From: Tausonia pullulans
Lineage: Eukaryota > Basidiomycota > Tremellomycetes > Cystofilobasidiales > Mrakiaceae
Direction: 5' to 3'
Assembly (NCBI GenBank): GCA_951802195.1
Contig: OX637629.1
Coordinates: forward strand, 744,001-808,000
Length of the DNA: 64,000 nucleotides
Under the pieces are notes generated by a model, which saw only the letters and a program-made list of their open reading frames with translations, had not been told where the DNA came from and ran no database searches. The number at the start of each line of letters is the position of its first letter. Position 1 is the first letter of the stretch. Both the position numbers and the translations under genes were made by a program. This document shows, one piece after another, positions 34,985 to 45,752 of the stretch.

Positions 34985-36025
34985 CTACACATCGCTAGGG
35001 GACTGCCGTCTCCGCTCCCGCCTCGACCTTCCCTCTCCCGGCGATCGAGACCTGCTCCTCCTTTTGTCACCCTCCTTCCCCTGGGTCCTCCTTCGCCCGT
35101 CTTCCACCCTCTCCTTCTCCTTCCCCTTTCCGTTCCCCGTCTCCTTCCCACCACCGCGACCCCACAGCAACTTCCTCTGGCATCTCACACACAACGCGAC
35201 CTTCACCAGCGCCTGCTTGGCCTGCCCTCCCTCCTCGTATGCGAACGGCAGCTCAAACAGCTCGAGCCGCGGCATCGGCGGTGCGTCGAGATCGTCGAGG
35301 GAGGATGGCTGGTGGTACGCGCAGCGGAGAGAGCCGCAAGTCGAGGAACCGATGGAGGCGATGACTTCGGAAGGCGTCCGCCAACGCAGGGCCATCTGAG
35401 CGTTTAGGAAAAGGGGGAGGAGGGGAGTGGGGAGGGGAGGTTCAGTTGTGGGCGGGCGACAAGGGGAAGGAGAAGGTACACACGCGGCCAGACTTGTAGT
35501 GCTTGAGGTCGATGAGGGCGTACTCCCGGAACAGCGAGGCTTCGTACCGGCGCGCCTGGAGGGAGGAGACAGGTCAGCTTCGAGGTCCATGTTGATCTAC
35601 AGCTGGCGCAGTGCGGGACGTACCACTTCGTCCCCGTACGAATCCCTGGGCTCCTCAGACTCTCTGGCGCCCGGCTGGTCGTCCTCCCCCTCGTCCCTCA
35701 GGAATCTGGAATCGTTGAACCGCGTCGTTGATCAGCTCCTCGCTCGCTTGCCTCTTCGCGACCCGACTCAGGCTCACCGGTGGTTCTCCCTCAGCACATC
35801 CCAGTCCGTCTTCCCCTCCGCTTCGATCCTCCTCCTCTCTCTCTCCCTTGCCTTCGACCCATCGGGATCGTACACCGCCTGCGAAGCGACATGCCGCGAA
35901 TGCGCCGTCGAGCCGTGGAGCGTGTTGCGCGACGAGGCAGGGAGCGACGGGCGCGAGGGCGGCGGTGGTAGTTTGGGGTGAGGTCGAGAGCGGGAGGTGA
36001 AGTGGTCGGGGTCGTGGGCGTACAT
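34985..36025 (-). CDS. FRA10AC1 homologue (nuclear, spliceosome-associated family)
   Basis: The human homologue is a nuclear protein found in spliceosome preparations; biochemical role not settled. The start at 36025 gives MYAHDPDHFTSRSRPHPKLP. The conserved block follows: SKARERERRRIEAEGKTDWDVLRENHRFLRDE..., YGDEV, ARRYEASLFREYALIDLKHYKSGR, MALRWRTPSEVI, and a Cys pair in SSTCGSLRCAYH. It ends with FAYEEGGQAKQALVKVALCVRC and a Lys/Arg/Ser-rich tail, RRSRSRSPGEGRSRR. The final RS-like tail fits a splicing-linked role. Four exons join exactly in phase. The stop TAG is at 34985-34987. An upstream in-frame exon cannot be excluded because family proteins often begin further ahead. It converges with TPS1, 187 bp apart. 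Confidence 0.88.
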
Positions 36026-37032
36026 CGGAGAGGGGGGGTTGGGGCAGGCAAGTTGAAGTGGGAGTTGGGAGTGACGAGAAGGGAGGAACGCGACGGTGCG
36101 CGTCGGACGAACGCGGTGGTGGTGGCAGCCAGGGTCGTGCGCTGGAGCCTTCTGGCCCCGCCCCGCAGCGACGTCGTCCTTCTGCTCCTGTTTGCTAGGG
36201 AATAGAAATGGGCCACCTTTTGAATCCTCAGGGGTACGTGTATCTCAAGACGTCCGATTGCGCGACACAGAGAGAACCCAAGGAAACGATGGGTCTTTGA
36301 ACTTTCGGAACATCACTCATCTACTCACTTCTGTCATCTACTGGCCGTCTCGGACATCCTTCCTGGACCAGCAGTCACGTTGCCAATATGGATCTGTGCG
36401 AGACTCGGAGTGCGCCATTTAGTTGAGGGTTGGAAGGGAAACCGAAGCTGGAAGAAAAACAAGCGTATCGCCACCAGTTCACCTTCATCCCACGGATCCA
36501 ACGACCAGTAGAAGATGAGCCCTTTGTAAGGATTCGTGTAAGTGTTTTTTGTATTAAAATCATGAGGTGAACGTAGAGGACGAGGTACCCTTATGAGCGA
36601 TGGCGAGTCGTAGTTATATAGAGGGAGAGGGAAAGCGAATTATGAGTATGACATAGGCCCACTATAAAAGGTAAGATAGCAATATGACCAACTATATCAA
36701 GCGGTGGGGCTGTGGTCTATGGTCTAACCATACTTCACCACCCCTGATCTGCTTTTCACCCAGGATCAATGACGGCGCCGACCGCAGTACTAGCCATCTT
36801 TTACTGTCAGCCGTTCACCTCATGCTCGACTGCCAGTGTGTCTGCCGGATCGTAGACGCTATTTCGCGGATCTTATCGTCCGTGACAGGGTCGAGGGCTT
36901 GCGTCCTGGCTGTACCTCCGCCTGCGGAATAATCGCCATGTCATAATCGGGAGACAAATTTATGGTGGCATACAAGTAGATCAAAGTGAAAGATTTTTCA
37001 TCCAGTTGTCTACCACTTGATTGCAACACAAG
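36026..37032. other. Gene-free interval
   Basis: 1.0 kb between the FRA10AC1 homologue and tRNA-Glu. It is more A/T-rich than the coding parts, especially 36500-36700. No frame has a motif or splice structure. Sequence just 5' of the tRNA should include its flanking signals, but nothing specific stands out. Confidence 0.5.
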
Positions 37033-37104
37033 TCCTCTGTTGTCTAACGGCTATGATATGACGCTCTCACCGTCAAGGCCCGGGTTCGACTCCCGGCAGG
37101 GGAA
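37033..37104 (+). tRNA. tRNA-Glu(CTC)
   Basis: A 72-nt cloverleaf without intron. The acceptor TCCTCTG pairs with CAGGGGA (one T-G pair). The anticodon stem TGACG/CGTCA encloses the loop CTCTCAC with CTC at 34-36, reading GAG codons. The T arm is GGGTTCGACTCCC within CCGGG/CCCGG-type pairing, matching the Glu type. The discriminator base is A. Confidence 0.95.
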
Positions 37105-37591
37105 TATGTTTTTCTTGCCGCAAGCACGGTATCCTACGTCGATGGATGTTGCGACATCCTCTTGCGAGGTAGGCATCCATCCTCTGCTACGGGCTCCGTG
37201 GGGCTGAAGCCCGACTGCGAGCGCTCACTTGGATTCGGGAAGACCCCCTTTGGACGGGCATAATCTGGATCGCAGCTGGTTGGTCGAGTCCGATGGCGAC
37301 GCATCAGTAAGGGTAGCTCAAGGGAACGCGGGCGAGGCTGGGGGATGACGATGACGATGACGATCAGCTTCTTTTGAGAAACATCGCCAGTGTCCCGCTG
37401 TCGCAACCTAGTAGTGCCCTGCTTCGAGACGACCGTCGAAAAAGAGCAGGTCTTCCTCGCCGAGGGACGGGCAGGTGCCAGGCCACCAGCAGGCCATGCG
37501 AAAGGAGAGAGACAGACCTCGTCACACTGCCCACCCACGGGCCGATCCTGGACCATGCCACGGATGAAGCCGAGGCCACTCTTCTCTAACA

Positions 37592-37634
<43 letters not shown>

Positions 37635-38099
37635 TTTTTGCTATACATGCTCCACAGACACGCTCAAGAGAGAGGGTGGCCATCCGAGGTTGAACCCGTG
37701 TGTGGCCCCAACAACGTGCCATCGACGGGAAAAATCGCGCTTCTGAGCGTGCGGATACCGTCGGACACTTGCAGCCTTCCCGGCGTTCATCTCTCTCTGC
37801 TTGCTCGACTTGCACTACGAACTAGGGACCTCTCTGGAAAATAGCCATAGTTCAACGTAAAGCGAAATGCAGGCCACCATGAGTGCGTAGTAGCATATGG
37901 CAAGCAGCTGTCGGGCTGTGGATATCTGAAACTGGAAGAGGAGAGAAAGACGAAGCGCGGACACGAAAACGCGAAGTGGAAAAAGAGGAAGAAGGGTAGA
38001 ACCGAAACGAAAACAAAAGGATAAGAACGTAAACCAACATAACCCCCCTCGACAAACGACAGACAGATCCCCAGATTCATCACCATCGAGCGGCCGTGC
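37105..38099. other. Gene-free interval with a long T run
   Basis: About 1 kb between tRNA-Glu and the end of DSN1. It contains a (GAT)n-like tract (around 37347-37366) and the 38-nt T run listed below. Frames up to 152 codons lack motifs. The part next to 38100 is presumably the DSN1 3' UTR. Confidence 0.5.
37594..37631. repeat. 38-nt T homopolymer
   Basis: An uninterrupted run of 38 T on the + strand, followed by GC and a further T6. Run length in assemblies is error-prone. On the minus strand it is a poly(A) tract, so an old reverse-transcribed insertion is one possible origin, but no matching cDNA-like body or target-site duplication was seen. Confidence 0.85.
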
Positions 38100-40008
38100 T
38101 CAGGCAGTGCCCTCACCCCCCGGAGTCCTCGCTCGATGAGGTGTGACGCCCGTTCCTCTCCGACTGGGCGTCTGCACACCCGCGGCGCCGAGGAGACCCC
38201 GCCTACCGGGCGTCTGAGGTGGGGGAGCCGGCGTCGTTGGCGGTGCGGCTGACGTCGGAGGAGCAGGCGTCGAGCTGAAGGAGGTCGATGGGGAGTGCGA
38301 CCGAGCCGCGAGAGCGCGGAGCATGCCCATGGGGTCTTCTTTCGAGGGGGGCCTGGAGTCGCTGCTTGTTAAGCCGAGACCAACGGCAGCGGCGGCAGAG
38401 GGGAACGAGGAGGGCGTCGTTTCTGATGGGAGGAGGACATCCCGTGCTCGGAGGCGGGTGGCGAGAGTCGCGAACGTTCCGTCAAGGATGCGAGTCGACT
38501 CGAGCGAGAACTGTACAGCTGTGGTGGTTGTTTGACGGAGGAGGTCGATCTGAGAAAAGCGAGTCGGTCAGGGGGTGGGTCTGGCATCGAGGAGCATAAA
38601 CGCTAGGGGGCCTACTTGGAACTCCAGATCGTCCGGTAAAGTCACGGACGGCTCCTCGCTCTTCCGAAGAACGCCCATCGCCAACCGAGCGGCCTCCCGC
38701 TCCGCCTCGTCATCAAGCGCTTGCTCGTCCACCTCCCCGGCCTCGGCAAGATCAAGGCGGGCAATCTTGTGGGCGAGGGCCTCGCATGTCCGTGTCTGAA
38801 GGGCGTTAGCGGCCTTGACGGCCGCGGACCAGCGGGCTTCCTCCTCTTGGCCTCTGTACGGTGCGAGCAAAAAAAGGTCAGACAGTGTCAAGGGAAATTG
38901 GGCCCCGGCCATCCCAGCATGCTTTGGAGGCCGGGTGGGCTTTAAGGGATGAATGGTTGAAAGAGCGGTGTTGGTAGATCACGCACTGTCGGATAATCCG
39001 CTCGCCTTCTTCCTGGGCCTTGCGATTCAGCACATTGCCGGGGTGAGGCCTTGTCGGTCTTGATGGAAGTTGGAAGGCCTGTTTCGAGGAGTCAGAATCG
39101 GTCAACCTCTTGTCAAGCCCATCCCCCCCACCCTTTACCCCGCTACGACTCACATGTACGCCCGACGAAGACGAGGGATTCGTATCGACCTTGGCCCGCA
39201 TAATTTGTCTGAGCGTCTCCTCAATGATCTCATCCGCAATGGCTGCACCCTTGGCCGTTCGGCTGCCCTCATCCGCCGTCGTTAACTTGCCCTTTCCCTT
39301 GGCATCGGCAGCAGTCGCGGCCGTTGGTGCTGCTGAGGGTACAGCGAGGGTCGAGGGCGGGCCGACGCGCTTGCCGAGGAAGACGAGGAGATGCCGCATC
39401 TGGACCGCTGGGGGCAAGTCTCCGTCGATATGCTTGTAGAAAAACTCTGGAGGAACGGCAGCATGCGGAGCAGCTTGAGAACGGCGGAGCAAAGGTAGAG
39501 TAGAGTCAGCATGGGGGGTGGGGGGAACGACGCATTGAGCGAGCGGCAAACGACGTACTAGCTTCCCCCTTGCCAAAGCTTGCACTCGCCCTCTGGCCCC
39601 GAAGGCCAAACGAGCTCTTGCGCTTGGAGACATTCGCCCGCATCTCCTGATTCTTGCGGATCATCGGGGTGTCGCTGATCTGCAGCGGGACGAGCGAGTC
39701 GCTCGACGCATCCTGGTCGTGCTGTTGCTGGGGCAGGGACGAGGGTGTCCGCGGTGGCTGGAGGGAGAAATACTTGGAGGAGGAGGTGGATGCCAGTGGA
39801 GGGATGACGGGAGCTGTCTTGGTGCGGGAGGAGGAGGAGCCTGCCGCTGAGGGGGACGGTGGTCGCGGTGGGAAGTCGAGGAACTTGAGCGTCGCCGGTG
39901 GGCGGCGCTGTGGGGTAAGGAGGAAGGCGGGGACATATCAGCAACGCGTCTCCTAGGCCAAGACTGGAAGCAGGCGGTGTGCAAGGGAGGGAAGGTAAAG
40001 AGGCAAGC

Positions 40009-40060
<52 letters not shown>

Positions 40061-41079
40061 AGCAGCACGCGACGCGTCGTCGTTGGCGCTTCCCTCGTGC
40101 TGCTCTTTCAATCCCATATCGCTTGCCCTCTCCCCCATCCAGGCCATCCTCCCCAAAGCTATGCGAAGCCAGGCAGTCCAGACTCACTCCGACGAGTTTC
40201 GACCTCCTCCCACGTTCATTCGAGACCTCATCCATGAGCCTTGCGCCGGCCTCAAGACCCTCCTCAACGTCCTCGTCCCCGCCATCCACCCCGGCAGGTC
40301 GTCTCCGGGCCTTCTTCCCACTCGGTCCAGCCTCTCCAGCCCGGTCGGGCTCGCGTGAGCGTGCCTTGGACGACGCGGCGGCCGCAGACCGTTTGGGAGG
40401 AGGAAATGCGACTAGCGGAGGAGGGAACGTCTCGACTTGGGCCCCCCTTGCGGGAGGAGAAGACAGACCGACAGAGGAGGAGGGTAGATGGGAGGCCGGC
40501 GGATCGTTCACGATGGCTATGCGAGTGAGAAGGGCGCGGTATGTCAGACCATGGAAAGGATGGATGGGTGCGTCTGGATGGATGGATAACCAGACGGGGC
40601 GGCCGGGGTGGATAAACGGAGGGAGAAGGACACGCACGCTTCGCCTTGGCGGCTTTGACCTTGGACGACGTCGACAGGCCTACGGATTCTGGCAGGAAGG
40701 CGTCCTGCGAAGCAGGCGCGATAGGCTGGATGGTCGTTCGGTCAACAACACGAGCGGCGACAACGCCCATCAGCGGGGGCAGACGCGAGGCGAGGAAGAC
40801 GGCCGAGCAGGGACGAACATCCTGGCTGCCTCGCCTGGCCCGCTTCTTCCGAGTGTTGAAGACATCCTCCTCGGACGCGTCGTCGAGATACGCCGGCACA
40901 GACGCGCCCGCGGCGGGCATGGGCGTGGGCGTGGGCGCGGCGCGTCGGCGAGACGACGGGAAGGCGGTCGACGACGGCGGGTCAGAAGAGGCGGGCGTGA
41001 GGGCAGAGGAGGTCGAGTCGGCATCGGCGCTCGACGAGTCGGAGAGACGGGGATCGGCTGCTGGCAGCCGGGTGGCCAT
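38100..41079 (-). CDS. DSN1: Kinetochore protein Mis13/Dsn1 (Mis12/MIND complex)
   Basis: Dsn1 is one of four subunits of the Mis12 complex linking centromeric chromatin to the Ndc80 complex. The N-terminal half is disordered and Ser/Pro-rich, with basic patches (NTRKKRARRG, PSGKKARRRPAG) usual for the autoinhibitory, Aurora-phosphorylated part. The conserved core begins at NQEMRANVSKRKSSFGLRGQ, a classic Dsn1 motif. It continues with PPEFFYKHIDGDLPPAVQMR and HLLVFLGKR, then helical DEIIEETLRQIMRAKVDTN, NRKAQEEGERIIRQ, and coiled-coil AARLAMGVLRKSEE. The C-terminus is Ala/Pro/Thr-rich. The start is ATG at 41079 (MATRLPAADPRLS); the stop TGA is at 38100-38102. About eight exons are present. 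One intron carries a GA-rich microsatellite. Identity rests on the FYKHID and KRKSSFG blocks. Confidence 0.82.
40011..40061. repeat. GA/GAGAGATA microsatellite
   Basis: About 50 bp of alternating AG interrupted at a regular ten-base spacing by T (AGAGAGAGAT units), inside a DSN1 intron. It reads as pyrimidine-rich on the transcribed strand, so it may also serve as a long polypyrimidine tract for that intron. Confidence 0.9.
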
Positions 41080-41438
41080 GCTGGCGGCGGGCGGGACGAC
41101 GGCGGTGGCTATGGTTGGCGGCTGGGCGGGGGGTGACGGTCGGCGGTCGGCGGGGCGTGCGGGCGGGCGAGGGCGGCCAGACGGACGGCGGGTGGGCGCA
41201 GACGCAAGGCGGCGTAAAGGCAAGTGACGGTCGAGGGGGAAAGACATCGCGCCCGGCGACGCGGGGAAGGGGACGCTCGGACAACAACAAGGCCGCGTGC
41301 GCCTGTCCGCCCTCACCCCTTTTTCTCTTCTCGCTCGCTGGACGCGTCGCAGCGTCCGGGTTCCTCTTTCTCGTCTTTCCGGCGCGCCTGCACTGGCAGT
41401 CGTACAACATCATAATGGACGCGGCCCTCATGTCCGGC
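41080..41438. promoter_or_regulatory. Region between NCS6 and DSN1
   Basis: 359 bp, very GC-rich (many CGGC/GCGGG runs), upstream of DSN1 and downstream of NCS6, both on the minus strand. Long frames exist on both strands because stops are rare in this GC-rich DNA. I see no separate gene. Confidence 0.45.
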
Positions 41439-43109
41439 TCAGCTCCCGACAGCCAGCCCCGCCATGCGCGCTGCTATCGGCGGGTCCGTCCCCGGGGTCT
41501 CCTCCAGCCCAACATCGACCGCCGGCGACCCCGGGGCGCCCTTGGGCCGGCGCTCGAAGAAGGGGATCACCCGGTGGCCGGGGGTGAGCGCCGTGTCCCG
41601 CTGGGAAGCCTTCTGCTCGGTGGCAAGAGGGGAGACGTCAGCTTGCGGGCGAGAGGCAGGAAACTGGGCCTGAGCGGAACACGGACCAGGGCCTTGTGGT
41701 CGAGTCCCTTCTCGAGACCATCAAGAAGCGCGCAGGCCTTGCAGAGGTCGTTCGACGAGATGTACCCGCATCGAAGACACGTCTCTGAGAGGCGGATACT
41801 GGTCAGCCGGGAGATGCTAAGCAGGAAGGAGGGACGGGCGACCACGCACGTTGCGCTTTGAGGGTCTTCTTGACCTCGCCTGTCAGCACAAACGTCTCTC
41901 CGCTCTTGATGATGTCAATGATGGCCGAGGGACGAATGGCCTCGAGGTCCTTGAGGAACGTCCGGGCATGGCCTCGGTAGGCTGAGCGCAGACCGGGCGC
42001 TGCGGTCAGCAGGTCGTCGGATGAAAGTGGACCGGTACGGTTTCAGACACATACCATCAGGCGAGTAGATGCACTCTGTGGAGAAATAGTCTAGCCTCTT
42101 AAAGTAGGCGTACCTGGAGCGACCAAGCTTGTCAGTAACGTTTCAGACTGCGTCCTACCAACGGACTCACATGACAATCTCCTTCTCGTATGTGTACTTG
42201 AAGGGCTTGCTCCTTCGAATCGAGTCTTCACCCTTGGTGACAATGTCCGTACACCGTGCAAGTCGAGCAATATCTCCGCGCATGACTGAGCGACGACGTT
42301 AGAGATAGCTTGACATAAGTTAGGGGTCGAGACGTACTGTTCATCAACACTGTCTCGGCAATGTCGTCCGCGTTGTGACCTGTCACGATGTGGTCAACTC
42401 CAAGTTGAGCAGCACCTCGGTCGAGAGCCTGCCTCCGGAAGACCCCGCAGAAGGTGCCTGGTAGTAACCCAAAGTATGAGCAAACGTCACGTTGCCTAAG
42501 TTGTCGACCGCCACAAACTCACAGTTGTTCTTCCGGCCGACGGTGTCGACGATCCGGTCCATGGTCCACCCATAGAGTTCGTCGTAGCTCAGGATCTTGA
42601 GCGGGAGGTCGTATTGCTGCTGATTCCGCTTCACCGTCTGTAAGGGTAGGTTGTATGCGACAGAACGAGCGAGTCATGAGCGGTGCGTTACTGGGCAAGA
42701 GGCGTGCGCAGACACCCACCTCGAGCGAGTCGTCCCGGTAGCCAGTAATGCCTTCATCAATCGAGAGCAGGAATAGATCGAGGCCGTAGTCGTATCGATC
42801 GTTGAGCGTCTTCATGATATGGGCAAGGACAGTCGAATCTGGTAACCCAACTGGCGTGTCAGAAAGGAGCGCGCGCTGTTCCGTCTCCATCCTGCCCCCA
42901 GCTGTGTGGATCGACGACTCACCCTTGCCTCCGCTGGCACCGATTGCGACGCGGTCCCCGCGCTTGAAGAGCCGAGCCTCGACGATCGTGTTGTGGATCT
43001 CCTCCTCGAAGACATGGAAGAAGCAGGCCTTGCAGACGTTCTGCGCCGTCTTGGGCCGCTTGAGAATGGCGCGCGGGGCGCCGCAGAGCTGGCACGGGCG
43101 GGGAGGCAT
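41439..43109 (-). CDS. NCS6: Cytoplasmic tRNA 2-thiolation protein 1 (Ncs6/Ctu1)
   Basis: With Ncs2 it thiolates U34 of tRNA-Lys, -Glu and -Gln in the cytosol, using sulphur relayed by Urm1. The start at 43109 gives [20 protein letters not shown] with the first CxxC and then [14 protein letters not shown]. The ATP-binding PP-loop SGGKDST is split by an intron after SGGK. Further motifs are [65 protein letters not shown], and the C-terminal zinc site [16 protein letters not shown]. The product after [10 protein letters not shown] is uncertain: either the frame runs to a stop at 41567, or a GTCCGT...GAGCAG intron joins an exon ending at 41439-41441. I prefer the second. Seven or eight exons are present. 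It is divergent from ERV41. Identity is certain. Confidence 0.95.
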
Positions 43110-43393
43110 ATGGAAGGCAGGATCGGCTGGGCGTATGGTTAACGACCGAAAGCGAAAGGACGAGAGAGAGGCGAGTGAAAGCGAGAGGGAAGACAAAGAG
43201 AGGTGGAGGGCGGGGAGCAAGGGCACCACCGCACGCATGGGCCTCTCATGCTCCAGCCCTCGCTGGCGGAAGGGACGCGACGAGAGGAGCGAGGCGGACG
43301 GACGACCCTCCTGTTCGCTGTCACTCAACGCCGACGACTCACACACTCTCCCTTGTGCCTCTCCACGCCCACCTCGGCCACAAGAGAGCCACC
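43110..43393. promoter_or_regulatory. Divergent promoter of NCS6 and ERV41
   Basis: 284 bp between two starts facing away from each other; GA-rich on the NCS6 side, CACC-rich just before the ERV41 ATG (ACCATGT context). No clear TATA box. Confidence 0.5.
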
Positions 43394-45320
43394 ATGTACC
43401 GTTCCTCCCCCAACCACCTTGGGCTCCCCCAGTCTTCGCGCCCGGCCTCGTATTCGGACCGTTCGGCATCACCGTCCATCCTCGACGAGCTGGACAAGAT
43501 TGCCCCGATTAAGGCGTTCGACGTGCGTCCCATGGCTACCTGTCGTTGAGGGAGGCTCGCTTGCTGACTCGACTTGGCCATTCATGTCCGTGACCCTTGT
43601 TCAGGCGTTTCCGAAAGTAAGTAGTCGAAGGAGACCGTCAGGCGCCGCCAGCGCGTCACTCTTTCGTCCTCGCTGATCTCCGCCCTTCTTTCCCTGTACT
43701 TCCCCAGGTCCAGTCGACGTACCAGACCAAGTCGGTTCGGGGTGGCTTCATCACGGCTGCTGTCATCTGGTCGGTCCCCTATTCCCTCTCCGTACTAAAA
43801 AGAAAGCGGCCTTCACAGACGCGTCACGCGCGCGTTTGCCAGCTTGGCTGTTCGTGACTGAATCGCATGTCCGTCTCCCAGGGCGATTTTCCTCCTTGTG
43901 CTCAACGACCTCGGCGAGTACCTCTATGGCCAGGCCAATTACAGCTTCTCTGTCGACCAGACCATCGGCAAGGACCTCCAGCTCAACGTCGACTTGACCG
44001 TTGCGATGCCTTGTCACTGTGTGTCGTCAGCCTCACTTGCTCCCTTAGAGGAGCGCTGATCAGCGCACGCTCGCTTCTCGACCTTCAGACATCTCGATAG
44101 ACCTTAGGGACGCGGTCGGAGACCGAGTTTTCCTCAGCGGGGACTTTCAAAAGGACGGTGTGCGTCCATGCGTCTTTCACGGATACCACAATCTCCCCCC
44201 GTTTGATCCTGATGCTCTCCTTCCAGACGACCTTCGACGTCGCTCGCACCTCCGACTTTACCTCCGTCTCCACGGCTGCCTCGGCCTCGGAGATTGTTTC
44301 GCAGTCCGCCCGTCGGCGGTCTGGCCTCGGCTCGCTCTTCTCCTTTGGCAAGGGCGACAGCAAACGCAAGAGTGCTGCCGCCCAGTACCGCAAGACGCGG
44401 ACCGTCGTCCCTGATGGACCCGCTTGCAGGATTTATGGCTCTGTTGAGGTCAAGAAGGTTACGGCGAACCTGCATCTTACGGTTTGTGGACCATTGAGGA
44501 CTTCTGCTTAGGCCATAAGCTGATGGGATAGCTGGCTGACTTCTCTCTTTGCTTAGACTCTTGGACACGGCTACATGTCCTACGAGCACACGGACCACAG
44601 CCGTGAGTCATACTTGTAACGAGGACGGTTGGTTCCTTGCGCTGACGAGGTGGTCACCTCTAGTCATGAACCTCTCGCATATCATTCACGAGTGGTCGTT
44701 CGGCCCCTACTTCCCGTCCATTTCCCAGCCCCTCGTATGTCCCAGCCGAATTGCCCTCCCTGACTCAATTAACACTCTCTCGGGATGAATCTAGGATATG
44801 TCGCTCGAGATATCCAACCACCGTCCGTCTGCTCTCCTGGCCAATCCCCTCGCCACCGGCGCTGACCCTCCGCCTATTCCAGCCTTCTCCATCTTCCAAT
44901 ACTACCTCACCGTCGTCCCGACGACCTACATCGACGCCTCTAACCGACACGTCGAAACGTCACAGTACTCGGTCACCTCCCAAGTGCGCGAGGTCGATCA
45001 CGGCCGGGGCGTCCCCGGCATCTTCTTCAAGTACGACCTCGAGCCGGTCTCGCTCTCGATCCACGAGAGAACGACAACCTTCTACCAGTTTGCAGTTCGG
45101 CTCGTTGGAGTCATTGGTGCGTCCCAAGGAGAGAAACCACGGTGTGCTGTGCTCGCGTTCGCTGAAGAGGTCTCGGCTGGCGGCTTCATCAGGTGGGGTC
45201 TGGACGTGCACGGGCTTTGCGCTCCGGGCCATCTCACGATTCGAGCGCGAGGTCAAGCGTGCGCAGAAGGGCAAAAGGCGGGAGACCGCCGGCGTCCTCA
45301 GTGGTCGGATGCAGGCCTGA
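43394..45320 (+). CDS. ERV41: ER-Golgi vesicle protein Erv41 (ERGIC2 family)
   Basis: Erv41 with Erv46 forms a cargo receptor cycling in COPII/COPI vesicles that retrieves ER residents. A cytosolic Ser-rich N-terminus precedes [20 protein letters not shown] and the first membrane span ([20 protein letters not shown]). The lumenal domain holds [20 protein letters not shown], a [19 protein letters not shown] block and [17 protein letters not shown], then [10 protein letters not shown]-like [33 protein letters not shown] and the second span ([20 protein letters not shown]) close it. A basic cytosolic tail ([13 protein letters not shown]) ends at TGA 45318-45320. One exon is 12 nt (43605-43616, encoding AFPK). 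An extra Ser/Arg/Lys-rich insert (about residues 140-180) sits in the lumenal domain. Identity is secure. Confidence 0.95.
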
Positions 45321-45752
45321 GTGCGAGGTCAATCTGGGTGTGCGAGAGGATGAAGAAGAGGGCGCTCACCATCTTCCCGGTGGATTTGTGGTTCGATTGC
45401 GAACAAGCTTGTAACGATGAAACTGTTTGACTTGACAGTGATGTGATTCGCGGGCTGCGGCTGTGCATATACTGCGCGGCCAATGGATGGCACGAGAACA
45501 CGACGCCGCTGTCTTCTGCGGCGGGGCGCGAAGACGCGGGCGGCTGGCCTGGCCCGCGAACCCTCGGGATGAGGTGCGAGTTGTCTGGTCGCCTGCCCGA
45601 CGCGAGCAAGGGGGGCGGCCAGGAGTGGGTCGATTTAGCGACGACAGCAGGCGAAACACGCGCGCCGCCGCCTGTCGTCGGACAAGGACCGCGCTTGCTC
45701 CCTTCTTCCCTCGACCACGATCCACCCCGCCCCTGCTCGTCTCCCGCCCGCC
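45321..45752. promoter_or_regulatory. Upstream region of ERG11
   Basis: 432 bp, GC-rich, between ERV41 and ERG11. Sterol genes in fungi are often controlled through sterol regulatory elements; no confident SRE (TCGTATA or ATCACNCCAC-like) was found by eye. Long antisense frames here carry no motif. Confidence 0.4.

Noticed and set aside
40011-40061. CRISPR-like or regulatory repeat array
   Set aside because: It is a GA microsatellite inside an intron with no spacers.
40123-41136. 337-codon plus-strand ORF over DSN1
   Set aside because: Antisense to the disordered N-terminal half of DSN1; Gly/Arg repeats only.
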